Notes under the pieces: generated by a model | What the model saw: only the letters and a program-made list of their open reading frames with translations | What the model was told of the DNA's origin: nothing | Database searches by the model: none | Origin: Paraburkholderia sp. | Lineage (GTDB): Bacteria; Pseudomonadota; Gammaproteobacteria; Burkholderiales; Burkholderiaceae | DNA length: 64,000 bases | Assembly: GCF_024281035.1 (NCBI RefSeq) | Contig: NZ_JAMXLH010000025.1 | Span: 62,001 to 126,000 of the forward strand | Direction: 5' to 3' | In this document: in pieces, positions 44,330-52,752 of the stretch | Layout: each line of letters begins with the position of its first letter | How positions within the stretch are numbered: the first letter of the stretch is position 1 | Made by a program: the position numbers and the translations under genes

Positions 44330-46261
44330 TCAGCGCGCGAATGCGACCGTCACGTCGAGCGGCATGACGAGCGCGATGCGCGTGCCGCCCGGCGCCGATT
44401 CGATCGTCAGCGTGCCGCGAAGCCGCGCGGCGCGCGCACGCATGCTGCGCATGCCCGCACCGCCCGGTGCGATCTCGCGCGTGTCGAAGCCGATGCCGTT
44501 ATCGGTGATCGTCAGATGCAACGCATTGCGTTCGCGCCGTAGCGCCACCTCTGCCTGCGAGGCCTGGCTGTGTTTGAGCACATTGGTCAGCGCTTCCTGA
44601 ATGACGCGCATGAGATCGAGCCCGCGCGCGCCTGGCAGACGGCAGCCGTCGAGCCCCTCCAGCGTCCAGCGGCACGCTACGCCCTGCTGCTCGAACAGCC
44701 GCATGAGCCGGTGCCGCAGCGAGCAGATCTGGCCGGCCAGCGCGAATTCGCCGCGCTCCTCGCTTGAGGCCGCGTCGACGATGATGCGCAGGTCGTCGCG
44801 CAACTCCTTGAGAATCGAGAGCGAACGGCCCGGCGGCGGCGGCTCCGGCGCGTGTTCGAGTTCGGCGATGGCGCCGACGATCGTGCCGCCCAGGCCATCG
44901 TGCAGTTCGTGAGCGAGCCGCACGCGCTCCGAAAGCCGTGCATTGGCAACTTCCAGTTCGTACTGGCGCGTGAGCGTCTGCCAGAGCTCCGCGCGTGCCT
45001 CCGCGATCCCCCGGTTCAGGTCGTCGTTAAAACGCTCGACGCGGCGCTGCGAGTCGACGAACCGCCATGCCAGCATCAGCGCCATCGACACCATCTGCAA
45101 CTGCGCGGCCACCGCGGCAAAGAAAATGTTGTCGTTCAGGACGCCGATGAAAGTGAGCAGATCATGCGCGCCCCCGGCGAAAAACGCGACGGTGCTCAAC
45201 GCCACGATGCGCTGGTCCATACGCCCGCGACGCCAGACAAACCACAGAAACGCGCTGCACGTCAGCAAAAAAATACCCGCCGCAGCGAGCGCGAGCGCGA
45301 TGCGCGTCGTTGCAATGTTCCTGTGCGGCACGACGAGCATCGCCAACGCGCCGATCGACACCACCGTCCAGAGCGCACGTTCGAGGCGCGGCAGGCGGCG
45401 CTCGCTATAGCGCACGATGAACATCGCGAACGCACCGCTGTAGACAATCAAGGCGATGGAATTCGCACGCTCCCAGGCGTTGTTGCTCGCGAACGGCCAG
45501 GGCGTGGTCGTCACCTCGTTGAACGCCACCCACCACCACGCGAGCGACATCACGCTGAACCAGCCATATGCCGCTTCGCCGCGCCGCATCAGCCACAGCG
45601 TAAAGAAAAAGCAGCCGAGCGTCGCAGTCACTGCAAGGCTGTATAGCTGCAGATCGCGCCGCAGGAAGCGCGCGCGCGCATGAACGGCGGCCAGGGTGTG
45701 CGGATCGCCCACCGTCACCCTGCCGAGTCCCGGCGAAAACGCCGCGAGTCCCGATACGCGCGCGATCAGCGTGTTTTCGCCCTCACGCACGAGCGGCGCG
45801 GGCAATAGCCGGTAGCGCGGCGTGTACCAGGCGCGCGTGAGCGGCTCGACGAGCGAGGCGTCGCGATCGAGCAGCGTGCCATTCAGAAAGAGCGCGCCCG
45901 CCATGTTCAGATAGTCGAGCGCGACCGCAAGCGGCGGCGCGTTCGGCGGGGCCTGCCAGGTGAGCCGGTACCACACGACGCCGTCGAAGCCGGGCCAGCG
46001 CCTCGCCCAGCCGTCGGGCAGCGTCACGTCGACCCAGCCCGTTGCGGGCGGCTGCGCGGCGTGCCAGTCGCTGCGTGCGGCCTCGATGCGCGTGAACGCG
46101 AGTATGCCTGTGGAAGTCTCGGAAGACGCAGCAGCCGCTGCGCCGAGATGTAAAAGACAGAGCGCCCCGATCAGGGCAACAAGCCATGCGTGCGCGCCTC
46201 GAAAACCGCTTGCGTGCGCGAATTGACTGCCAGCTTCTTGTAGATATTCTTGATGTGGCAT
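44330..46261 (-). CDS. 7TMR-DISM sensor histidine kinase (NarL/HisKA_3 class)
   Basis: 643 aa. After a signal-like segment (LVALIGALCLLHLGAAAAAS) comes a periplasmic jellyroll-type DISM domain (VDVTLPDGWARRWPGFDGVV, ALFLNGTLLDRD), then about seven membrane helices (LAVTATLGCFFFTLWLMRRG onward). The cytoplasmic part has a HisKA_3 dimerisation helix with phospho-acceptor RLAHELHDGLGGTIV and an HATPase domain (EALTNVLKHSQASQAEV, LTITDNGIGFD, GGAGMRSMRARAARLRG). The only in-frame ATG that keeps the signal segment is at 46,261, giving a 91-base overlap with the response regulator gene. Cognate partner is that regulator; signal unknown. Confidence 0.9.
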   Translation of the reverse strand: MPHQEYLQEAGSQFAHASGFRGAHAWLVALIGALCLLHLGAAAAASSETSTGILAFTRIEAARSDWHAAQPPATGWVDVTLPDGWARRWPGFDGVVWYRLTWQAPPNAPPLAVALDYLNMAGALFLNGTLLDRDASLVEPLTRAWYTPRYRLLPAPLVREGENTLIARVSGLAAFSPGLGRVTVGDPHTLAAVHARARFLRRDLQLYSLAVTATLGCFFFTLWLMRRGEAAYGWFSVMSLAWWWVAFNEVTTTPWPFASNNAWERANSIALIVYSGAFAMFIVRYSERRLPRLERALWTVVSIGALAMLVVPHRNIATTRIALALAAAGIFLLTCSAFLWFVWRRGRMDQRIVALSTVAFFAGGAHDLLTFIGVLNDNIFFAAVAAQLQMVSMALMLAWRFVDSQRRVERFNDDLNRGIAEARAELWQTLTRQYELEVANARLSERVRLAHELHDGLGGTIVGAIAELEHAPEPPPPGRSLSILKELRDDLRIIVDAASSEERGEFALAGQICSLRHRLMRLFEQQGVACRWTLEGLDGCRLPGARGLDLMRVIQEALTNVLKHSQASQAEVALRRERNALHLTITDNGIGFDTREIAPGGAGMRSMRARAARLRGTLTIESAPGGTRIALVMPLDVTVAFAR

Positions 46262-46872
46262 TCGACCGTCAACCTGGACAAGGTCAGCACTTCCGATATC
46301 TCACGGTTGGTCAGTCCTTTTCCGACCAGCGCGAGAATCTCGATCTCCCGTGGACTCAGCGACTTCGCGAGCGGCGTGGTCTGCGCGCCGCTCTTCATTC
46401 TGGTGGCCGGCCCCGCTCCGGCCATGTCGAGAATCCGCCTGGCGACAAACGGATCGATTGGCGCGCCGCCGCGCAATGCGCTGCGGATCGACAACGCAAT
46501 CTCAATGTCGTCGCGTTCCTTGAGCAGATACCCCGTTGCCCCGGCTTCCAGCGCCGTGACGATGATCTGCTCGGTACTCCACGCCGAGATTACCAGAATC
46601 GGCAATGCCGGATCACGCGTATAAAGGTCGCGGACGAGGTCGATTCCGTTGCCGTCGGGCAGCCCGATATCGGCCAGCACCATCGCGAACGGCTGCTCGG
46701 CGAGCAGCGCCTGTGCGGCGCGTATGCCGCCCGCATACAACATGGCGTCGGCCTGATAGCCGAGGCTCGCGAGGATAGTGCCGAGGCGCCGCTGCATCAA
46801 GGGCTCGTCTTCGACGATCAGGAGCGGGCCGGGCAGTACCGATTCATGCGTTTCGGGAAGCGGTAGATTCAT
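46171..46872 (-). CDS. NarL/LuxR-family response regulator
   Basis: 233 aa from the ATG at 46,872; the open frame extends upstream to 47,142 but that part is Cys/Arg-rich and unlike a receiver. Receiver domain with acidic pair VEDEP, phospho-acceptor Asp in VLADIGLPDGNGIDL, and Lys in GYLLKERDD; C-terminal LuxR helix-turn-helix LSPREIEILALVGKGLTNRE with SRLTVECHIKNIYKKLAVNS. It precedes and overlaps the sensor kinase gene and should be its output. Targets are not evident; the divergent efflux operon is convergent with the kinase, not downstream. Confidence 0.93.
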   Translation of the reverse strand: MNLPLPETHESVLPGPLLIVEDEPLMQRRLGTILASLGYQADAMLYAGGIRAAQALLAEQPFAMVLADIGLPDGNGIDLVRDLYTRDPALPILVISAWSTEQIIVTALEAGATGYLLKERDDIEIALSIRSALRGGAPIDPFVARRILDMAGAGPATRMKSGAQTTPLAKSLSPREIEILALVGKGLTNREISEVLTLSRLTVECHIKNIYKKLAVNSRTQAVFEARTHGLLP

Positions 46873-47206
46873 GGGCGAAGGCAAAAGAACCGCGGAAAAG
46901 GCCGCAAAACACGGTGTGGAACGCCAGCCGCGGAATCTGCTTGCGCGGACAACCGTTAGCTTCGCACAATTGCACGTGCCGGAGTGTTGCCCGCCACCCT
47001 CCGCACGAACGCCGGCCCTACCTGATTCCAGGTATTGCGGCACGCATACACAGCGGATCAAATACGCTGGCATGCAGGAAAACGAGAATAAAGCGCGTTG
47101 CGGACGCCGCGCCGCACGCAGACCAAACGCTTTACTGGCCACGGGGACGGCAAACGGATGCGTCTGGCATTAAACCCGCATCGGTTCGCCCGCCAGGCCC
47201 AACATC
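46873..47206. other. Intergenic region, no recognised gene
   Basis: About 330 bases upstream of the response regulator. It must contain the regulator promoter on the minus strand. Short frames here lack ribosome-binding sites. No hairpin or repeat stood out. Confidence 0.5.
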
Positions 47207-47491
47207 ATGGACCACGCAAAAAAAAACCGGCGCTCGTTGAGTCCGGCCGGGTGCGACGATCAATACGGACTGGAACTGGCACGCGGAAACTCATACATCG
47301 CGAGCACACTCACATTGCAAAGCCGCGCGACCGCAATCGCTGAAGTGGTCGACGGGTTCGTGGCCCAGTACGGCGCCGTCGATCTTGCGATCTTTCTTGA
47401 AGTACTCGCCGACCGCCTCGACAAGCGCGGCGCCCACGAAGCCGCCGAAGCCGTGACACACGCGGCCGAGCGCGCCGCGCGGCGGCGCTAG
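47207..47491 (+). CDS. Small hypothetical protein
   Basis: 94 aa, ATG start at 47,207 without a strong ribosome-binding site. The second half (TLQSRATAIAEVVDGFVAQY, DLAIFLEVLADRLDKRGAHE) looks like a genuine amphipathic helical protein with balanced composition, unlike the Arg-rich shadow frames nearby. I do not recognise the family. It is convergent with the DUF4148 gene. It may start later, at a non-ATG codon. Confidence 0.4.
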   Translation: MDHAKKNRRSLSPAGCDDQYGLELARGNSYIASTLTLQSRATAIAEVVDGFVAQYGAVDLAIFLEVLADRLDKRGAHEAAEAVTHAAERAARRR

Positions 47492-47532
47492 CGCCGCTGC
47501 CGGCTGCACATCGAACAGCTACACATCAAACT

Positions 47533-47862
47533 TTAGTGGCCGCCGGAATTGTCCCGCGGCGAGAAGCCGATGACCGCGCCAGCATGCGGAGCGCCTGCCT
47601 GTGACGTGCCGCCCGTCGCCGCGCCGTAGCCGCTCGCCTGTACGCCGTTTTCCGCATTGACGCGCGCTTCCGCCGCCTGAATGTCCCTCGGATAGTACTC
47701 ATCCTTTGCGCCCGGACGGTAACCGGCCTTTTCCAGCTGGACCAGTTCGTTGCGAACCTGAGCGCGCGTGACCGGCCCATTGGTGGATTGCGCCTGTGCA
47801 AAAGAAACGGCCGGCATTGCAAGCACGGTAGCGAGCGCAACAGCCTTGATGAGCGAGTTCAT
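47533..47862 (-). CDS. DUF4148 small secreted protein
   Basis: 109 aa from the ATG at 47,862 with GGGAGG 8 bases upstream. Signal peptide (IKAVALATVLAMPAVSFAQA) then the DUF4148 motif TRAQVRNELVQLEKAGYRPG and YYPRDIQAAEARVNAENG, ending in a Gly/Ser-rich tail. These periplasmic proteins are abundant and multi-copy in Burkholderiaceae; role unknown. Divergent from the ketopantoate reductase gene. Confidence 0.92.
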   Translation of the reverse strand: MNSLIKAVALATVLAMPAVSFAQAQSTNGPVTRAQVRNELVQLEKAGYRPGAKDEYYPRDIQAAEARVNAENGVQASGYGAATGGTSQAGAPHAGAVIGFSPRDNSGGH

Positions 47863-48164
47863 GAAGATACCTCCCAAAAATCCAGATACCGGTGCAGTGC
47901 TTTTCTGCATCCGTTGAACAAAGTTTACGGAGGTAACGCGCTCAGATAAATGCGAGCGCCGCGAAGACACTGTTAGCTCAGACCGTAGAATCGCGCGCCA
48001 TGGCAATCCGGCAGCCACACGGGCGCGCGCTAAAACGCGGGTGCTGCATCATGTACCATACGTCGCCTGACGAAGGCGCGGGCACGCATGACTGCACAGC
48101 CACCACTGCGGGCGCGCCAGCGTGGATCAATGCAATAGAGAGACCCCGGATTGGAGAAACAAGT

Positions 48165-49076
48165 ATGAAAGTTGCAGTCATGGGCGCGGGCGCGGTGGGC
48201 TGCTATTACGGCGGCATGCTGGCGCGCGCGGGACACGATGTCGTGCTGATCGGCCGTGCGCAGCACGTGGACGTCATCGAACACGAAGGTCTGCGCCTCG
48301 AGACCCAGCAGTTCGACGAACGCATCGGCCCCCCGCACCTTACGGCCAGCACGGACCCCGCCGCCGTTACCGGCGCGCAACTCGTGCTGTTCTGCGTGAA
48401 GTCGACCGACACCGAAAGCGCAGGCGCTTCCATCAAGCCCCACCTCGCCGCCGATGCGCTCGTGCTCACGCTGCAAAATGGCGTCGACAACGCCGAGCGC
48501 CTGCGCGGCGTGCTCGCTCAGGACGTGGCGGCGGCGGTCGTCTACGTCGCCACCGAAATGGCCGGTCCCGGCCACGTGCGCCATCACGGACGCGGCGAAC
48601 TCGTGATCGAGCCTTCGCCACACAACGAGGCCGTCGCGCAAACGCTGGCCGCCGCACAGATTCCCGTCGAGATTTCCGATAACGTGCGCGGTGCACTGTG
48701 GGCCAAGTTGATTCTCAACTGCGCGTACAACGCGCTTTCGGCAATTTCGCAGTTGCCTTATGGGCGGCTCGTCGAGGGCGAAGGCGTGCGCGATTCGATG
48801 CGCGACGTGGTGGCCGAATGCGTCGCGCTCGCGCAAGCCGACGACGTCGAACTGCCGCCCGACATCGACGTTGCCGTGCGCCGCATTGCGGAAACCATGC
48901 CGGGGCAATACTCATCCACCGCGCAGGATCTCGCGCGTGGCAAGCGCAGCGAAATCGACCACCTCAACGGATTCGTCGTCCGGCGCGGCACGGCGCTCGG
49001 CGTGCCCACGCCCGCAAACCGGCTGCTCCACACACTCGTGCGCCTCATCGAGGACAAGGCGCACGACGCCGTTTGA
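48165..49076 (+). CDS. panE: 2-dehydropantoate 2-reductase (ketopantoate reductase family)
   Basis: 303 aa from the ATG at 48,165 (TTGGAGAA 8 bases upstream); the open frame extends further upstream without support. Rossmann NADPH site VAVMGAGAVGCYYGGMLARA, conserved VLFCVKSTDTESA, LQNGVDNAERL, catalytic Lys in LWAKLILNCAYNALSA, and C-terminal RGKRSEIDHLNGFVVRRG. Reduces ketopantoate to pantoate in coenzyme A synthesis, or a related 2-keto acid; paralogues are common, so the exact substrate is unsure. Confidence 0.9.
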   Translation: MKVAVMGAGAVGCYYGGMLARAGHDVVLIGRAQHVDVIEHEGLRLETQQFDERIGPPHLTASTDPAAVTGAQLVLFCVKSTDTESAGASIKPHLAADALVLTLQNGVDNAERLRGVLAQDVAAAVVYVATEMAGPGHVRHHGRGELVIEPSPHNEAVAQTLAAAQIPVEISDNVRGALWAKLILNCAYNALSAISQLPYGRLVEGEGVRDSMRDVVAECVALAQADDVELPPDIDVAVRRIAETMPGQYSSTAQDLARGKRSEIDHLNGFVVRRGTALGVPTPANRLLHTLVRLIEDKAHDAV

Positions 49077-49183
49077 TTCCAGCGGCGCGGGAAGCGCGGC
49101 GAATTGCAGGGAATTGCAGTGAAGCGCGGGGAATTGGGTTCCCGCGCGTGAAGTCCTCGTCCATCGACTCAGGAGATATCGCC

Positions 49184-49492
49184 ATGGCCAAACTCGTCGT
49201 GCTCTACAAAACGCCTGCAGATCCCGCCGCATTCGACGCCTACTACACGGCGAAGCATGTGCCGCTCGCGAAGCAGATCCCCGGGCTCGCGCGCTACGAG
49301 ATCAGCACGGGCCCGGTGACGACGCCGCAGGGCCCCTCGCCGTACCACCTCGCAGCCGTGCTGGAGTTCGACAGCTTCGAAGCCCTGGGTGCGGGTCTTG
49401 GCTCGCCCGAAGGCCAGGCGGCGGCGCGCGACGTCGGCAACTTCGCAGACGCGGGCGCCGACCTCCTGCTGTTCGATACGAAAGAGGTCTAG
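49184..49492 (+). CDS. EthD-family small dimeric alpha/beta-barrel protein
   Basis: 102 aa, ATG at 49,184 with AGGAG 9 bases upstream. The EthD/ferredoxin-like motif YKTPADPAAFDAYYTAKHVP and LAKQIPGLARYEISTGPV are typical. EthD proteins are found near oxygenases and degradation genes; exact reaction unknown. Lies about 107 bases after panE on the same strand and converges on the thioesterase gene with only 28 bases between stops. Confidence 0.9.
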   Translation: MAKLVVLYKTPADPAAFDAYYTAKHVPLAKQIPGLARYEISTGPVTTPQGPSPYHLAAVLEFDSFEALGAGLGSPEGQAAARDVGNFADAGADLLLFDTKEV

Positions 49493-49520
49493 CAGCGTCG
49501 GCGCGTGAGCACGTAGCGCA

Positions 49521-49970
49521 TTAGCGCTCGAAAACGAGCAACGTGGACGTGGCCGTTGCGTAGACCTTGCCGGCCTTGTCGGTGATCGTGGCTTCGGTGA
49601 AGGCTGCGCGGCGGCCAATCGTGATCACGCGGCCTTCCGCGCGCACCGGCCCGGTATCGACCGTCATCGCACGGTGATACGACACTTTCAGTTCGAGCGT
49701 CGTGTAGCCCTGTTTCGCGCCGAGCCGCGAATGCCCCGCGCAACCGCATGCGGAGTCGAGCAGCGTGGCGGCGTAGCCGCCATGCACCGTACCGATGGGG
49801 TTATAGGCGTGCAGCCCCGGCGTGCCTTCGAATACGACACGCCCCGCCTCGACTTCGACGAGGTGGAAGTCGAGCGTGTCGCCAATCGGCGCACGCCCGC
49901 CATGCTGGATCATGTGCTGCAACTGTTCGAGCCCGGTCAGGCCGGGCGGCAATTCTGCTACGAGATTCAT
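49521..49970 (-). CDS. PaaI-type hotdog-fold acyl-CoA thioesterase
   Basis: 149 aa from the ATG at 49,970. Hotdog motif AYNPIGTVHGGYAATLLDSA with the HGG box, and YTTLELKVSYHRAMTVDTGP strand, followed by GRRAAFTEATITDKAGKVYA. Expected to hydrolyse aromatic or other acyl-CoA thioesters in the cytoplasm. An upstream extension to 50,087 is Cys/Arg-rich and unlikely. Confidence 0.9.
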   Translation of the reverse strand: MNLVAELPPGLTGLEQLQHMIQHGGRAPIGDTLDFHLVEVEAGRVVFEGTPGLHAYNPIGTVHGGYAATLLDSACGCAGHSRLGAKQGYTTLELKVSYHRAMTVDTGPVRAEGRVITIGRRAAFTEATITDKAGKVYATATSTLLVFER

Positions 49971-50321
49971 TGAATCGTGTCTCCATCGGACAGGCGCAAT
50001 TTCGCAGATATTCCATGCGATGCGACGGCGGTCGCCTCCGCCATTCGCACATCCTACCGTTTTTAGAACGCTCGTGCTTAAATCCATTTCAGCTCGCCGC
50101 AGGCAAGAACCCGGGGCGATTGCCAGTCAATCTATTCGGGCCGTTAATCCGCTATCCAAATGACCGGAACAAGTTCGATGCGCGCGCATCGAACCAGCGG
50201 ATCGACTCGCCCGCCGCGCCGTTCAGTCGCCGTTCGGTCACCATCAGCCAGCCGAAGACCGCAAAAGGTAAAATCCAGCGATTCCGTCCGCGCGAGCCGT
50301 AAAAGCCGCACCGTTGAAGCC
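49971..50321. other. Intergenic region between divergent thioesterase and hydrolase genes
   Basis: About 350 bases that should contain both promoters. No conserved element, hairpin or credible small gene was seen. Confidence 0.5.
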
Positions 50322-51149
50322 ATGAATCCGAGCGAATTTGCCGAACTTCCCGCCACTGCGACGCGTGGCGCCCTTTCCATCGAATACCGCTGGATCGGCG
50401 TCGAACGCGCCGACGCGCCGCTCGCCGTCTTCCTGCACGAAGGGCTCGGCTCGATCGCGATGTGGAAAGACTGGCCACAGGCGCTTTGCGAGCGGCTCGG
50501 CATGCGCGGGCTCGTCTGGTCGCGCCCCGGATATGGGCGCTCGACGCCGCGTCCGCACGATGTGAAGTGGCCGGTCGACTATCTGTCGCAGCAGGCCCGC
50601 GACGTCCTGCCCGCGCTGCTCGACGCGCTCGGGGTGAGCGCTGCGCAGCGCGAACGCATGTGGCTCATCGGCCATAGCGACGGCGGAACGATCGCGCTGC
50701 TTTACGCCGCGTTTTTCCCGCACGCGCTCGGCGCAGCCGTGGTGATCGCGCCGCACGTTTTCGTCGAGGACATCTCGATCCACGGAATCGCCGAGACAAA
50801 GCTTGCGTACGCAACGACCAGCCTTCGCGACAGGCTCGCGCGCTATCACGACGATGTCGATTCGGCGTTCTACGGCTGGAGCGATATCTGGCTGAGTCCG
50901 GCTTTCCGATCGTGGAATATCGTCGCGCAGCTCGGCACGATCCGCGCGCCGCTGCTCGCGATGCAGGCAATCGACGACCACTACGGCACGTTGGCGCAGA
51001 TCGATGCCATTGGCGCCGCGGTGCCGCATGCACGTATCCACGCGCTCGCACAAGGCGGCCACTCGCCGCATCGCGATGCCCCGGAACCGCTTGACGACGC
51101 CATTGCTCAATTCGTGCTCGAACAGCAACAACGCGCGATTTCAGCCTGA
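50322..51149 (+). CDS. Alpha/beta hydrolase
   Basis: 275 aa. Alpha/beta-hydrolase features: oxyanion-region FLHEGLGSIAMWKDWPQALC (HEG in place of HGG), nucleophile elbow IGHSDGGTIALLYAA (Ser), acidic residue in AMQAIDDHYGT and catalytic His in LAQGGHSPHRDAPE. The substrate is unknown. Start ATG at 50,322 gives MNPSEFAELPATATRG; a longer frame to 50,160 is Ser/Arg-rich and doubtful. Confidence 0.88.
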   Translation: MNPSEFAELPATATRGALSIEYRWIGVERADAPLAVFLHEGLGSIAMWKDWPQALCERLGMRGLVWSRPGYGRSTPRPHDVKWPVDYLSQQARDVLPALLDALGVSAAQRERMWLIGHSDGGTIALLYAAFFPHALGAAVVIAPHVFVEDISIHGIAETKLAYATTSLRDRLARYHDDVDSAFYGWSDIWLSPAFRSWNIVAQLGTIRAPLLAMQAIDDHYGTLAQIDAIGAAVPHARIHALAQGGHSPHRDAPEPLDDAIAQFVLEQQQRAISA

Positions 51150-51384
51150 AACCGCGCCCCGGAACCGCCACCTGAAGCGACACTAAAGGCGCGCTCAACA
51201 GGTTGATATTTTCGCTATCCATGCACCGTGAATTAAACGCGGATCATCAGGGCTAATCTCAGGGCGGCGAAATGCCGTAAACACTGGGTGAGCACTATGC
51301 ATTGATGATATTGTCTGCACTGGCTGGCGCCCGCGTGTGACGCAGCGCCCATCATCTGGCGGCGCACGCGTGCCGGTTTCAACC

Positions 51385-52752
51385 ATGAGCGAATTGACCC
51401 AGATGGATGCACCGAAAACTTCGCCGCGCACGTGGATGCGGCGCGCAGCGGCGTGGATACGCCCGCGCATTCGGCAAGCCTTCGCCCCCGCGGTCCGCAA
51501 TCTGCAGTACGCAAAACGGAGATTGCAGCCGTTCGCGCTGGTGGCGGTGATCGGCTTCCCGCTTTACTACTACGTCTGGAAAGTCCTCTTCCCGCAGCCG
51601 TACGAGAATCTCCCGCTGCGCCTCCTCGGCTCCGCGCTGTTCCTGCCCGTGATCGCGTATGACCGGTGGCCCGCCGCCGCGAAGAAACTGCTGCCGTGGT
51701 ACTGGTACAGCGTCACCCTTTTTGCGCTGCCGTTCTTCTTCACGTTCATGCTGCTCAAGAACAACGGCAATCAGGTGTGGGTGGAAAGCGCACTGATCGC
51801 GGCGTTCGTGATGGTGCTGATTCACGACTGGCTCATGCTCGTGCTGCAGTTCGTGCTCGGCATCGGCCTGGCCATGCTCGCCTATGCCCTGACCAGCCAC
51901 CCCGTCAACTTCGGCGCGAATTACCTCACCCACCTCACGATCTTTTCGTTCGCCGTGGCAATCGGCGCGGCGGCGAACTACGATCAGGAGCGCATCCAGG
52001 TCGAACAGGAGCGTGCCATGCTCGCCACCGCGGGCAGTGTGGCGCACGAACTGCGCACGCCGCTCGTGGCGATCCGCGTGGGCGCCGCAGGCCTCATGCG
52101 CTTCCTGCCTGGCCTCCTCGAAACGTACCTGCTCGCACAGCGCCACCTCTTGCCCGTGCCGCGCATCCGCACGGCGCATTTGCGTTCACTCCAGGGCGTG
52201 GTGGGCCGCATCGAACAGGAAGCGTTGTATTCGAACGCGATCATCGACATGCTGCTTGCCACCGCGCGCTTCACCGGCGGAAACATGCAAAACGCAACGC
52301 TGTGTTCAATTGCGCATTGCGTGGAAACGGCGCTCTCGCGCTATCCGTTTCGAGAGGGCGACCGGCGCCGCGTGCAGTGCAATCTGCGTCCCGATTTCTC
52401 GTTTCGCGGCTCGGAAATGCTGACCGTCCACGTTCTTTTTAATTTGTTGAAAAACGCGTTCCGCCATATGGGCGGTATTGAAGACGCATATATTTCCATT
52501 CGCCTCGAAACGGGGCCACGTGCAAATCGGTTGATTTTCAGCGATACCGGCTCAGGGATTGCGCCAGATATCTTGCCGCATATCTTCACCCGCTTTTATA
52601 CTTCGGCAACTGCCACCGACGATGTCTCGCTCGGAGCAGGAATTGGACTCGCCTTTTGCTACGACGTCATGCAAGCGATCGGAGGAGCCATTACCTGTTC
52701 TTCGGTGCGAGGCGAGTACACCGAGTTCGTTTTGACTTTCCCAGCGCCATGA
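51385..52752 (+). CDS. CqsS/LqsS-like alpha-hydroxyketone sensor histidine kinase
   Basis: 455 aa from the ATG at 51,385; a GTG at 51,337 and an ATG at 51,403 are alternatives, none with a strong ribosome-binding site. Six membrane helices between about 60 and 205 begin with IGFPLYYYVWKVLFPQPYEN, closely like the start of the Vibrio CqsS sensor (from memory, GFPAYYFIWEYWFPQSYENL). Then a HisKA helix with phospho-acceptor GSVAHELRTPLVAIRVG (His near 220) and HATPase boxes NLLKNAFRHMGG, FSDTGSGIAPDILPHIF, LGAGIGLAFC. Unlike CqsS it has no receiver domain, as in LqsS. Its stop overlaps the response regulator start (ATGA). Confidence 0.9.
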   Translation: MSELTQMDAPKTSPRTWMRRAAAWIRPRIRQAFAPAVRNLQYAKRRLQPFALVAVIGFPLYYYVWKVLFPQPYENLPLRLLGSALFLPVIAYDRWPAAAKKLLPWYWYSVTLFALPFFFTFMLLKNNGNQVWVESALIAAFVMVLIHDWLMLVLQFVLGIGLAMLAYALTSHPVNFGANYLTHLTIFSFAVAIGAAANYDQERIQVEQERAMLATAGSVAHELRTPLVAIRVGAAGLMRFLPGLLETYLLAQRHLLPVPRIRTAHLRSLQGVVGRIEQEALYSNAIIDMLLATARFTGGNMQNATLCSIAHCVETALSRYPFREGDRRRVQCNLRPDFSFRGSEMLTVHVLFNLLKNAFRHMGGIEDAYISIRLETGPRANRLIFSDTGSGIAPDILPHIFTRFYTSATATDDVSLGAGIGLAFCYDVMQAIGGAITCSSVRGEYTEFVLTFPAP

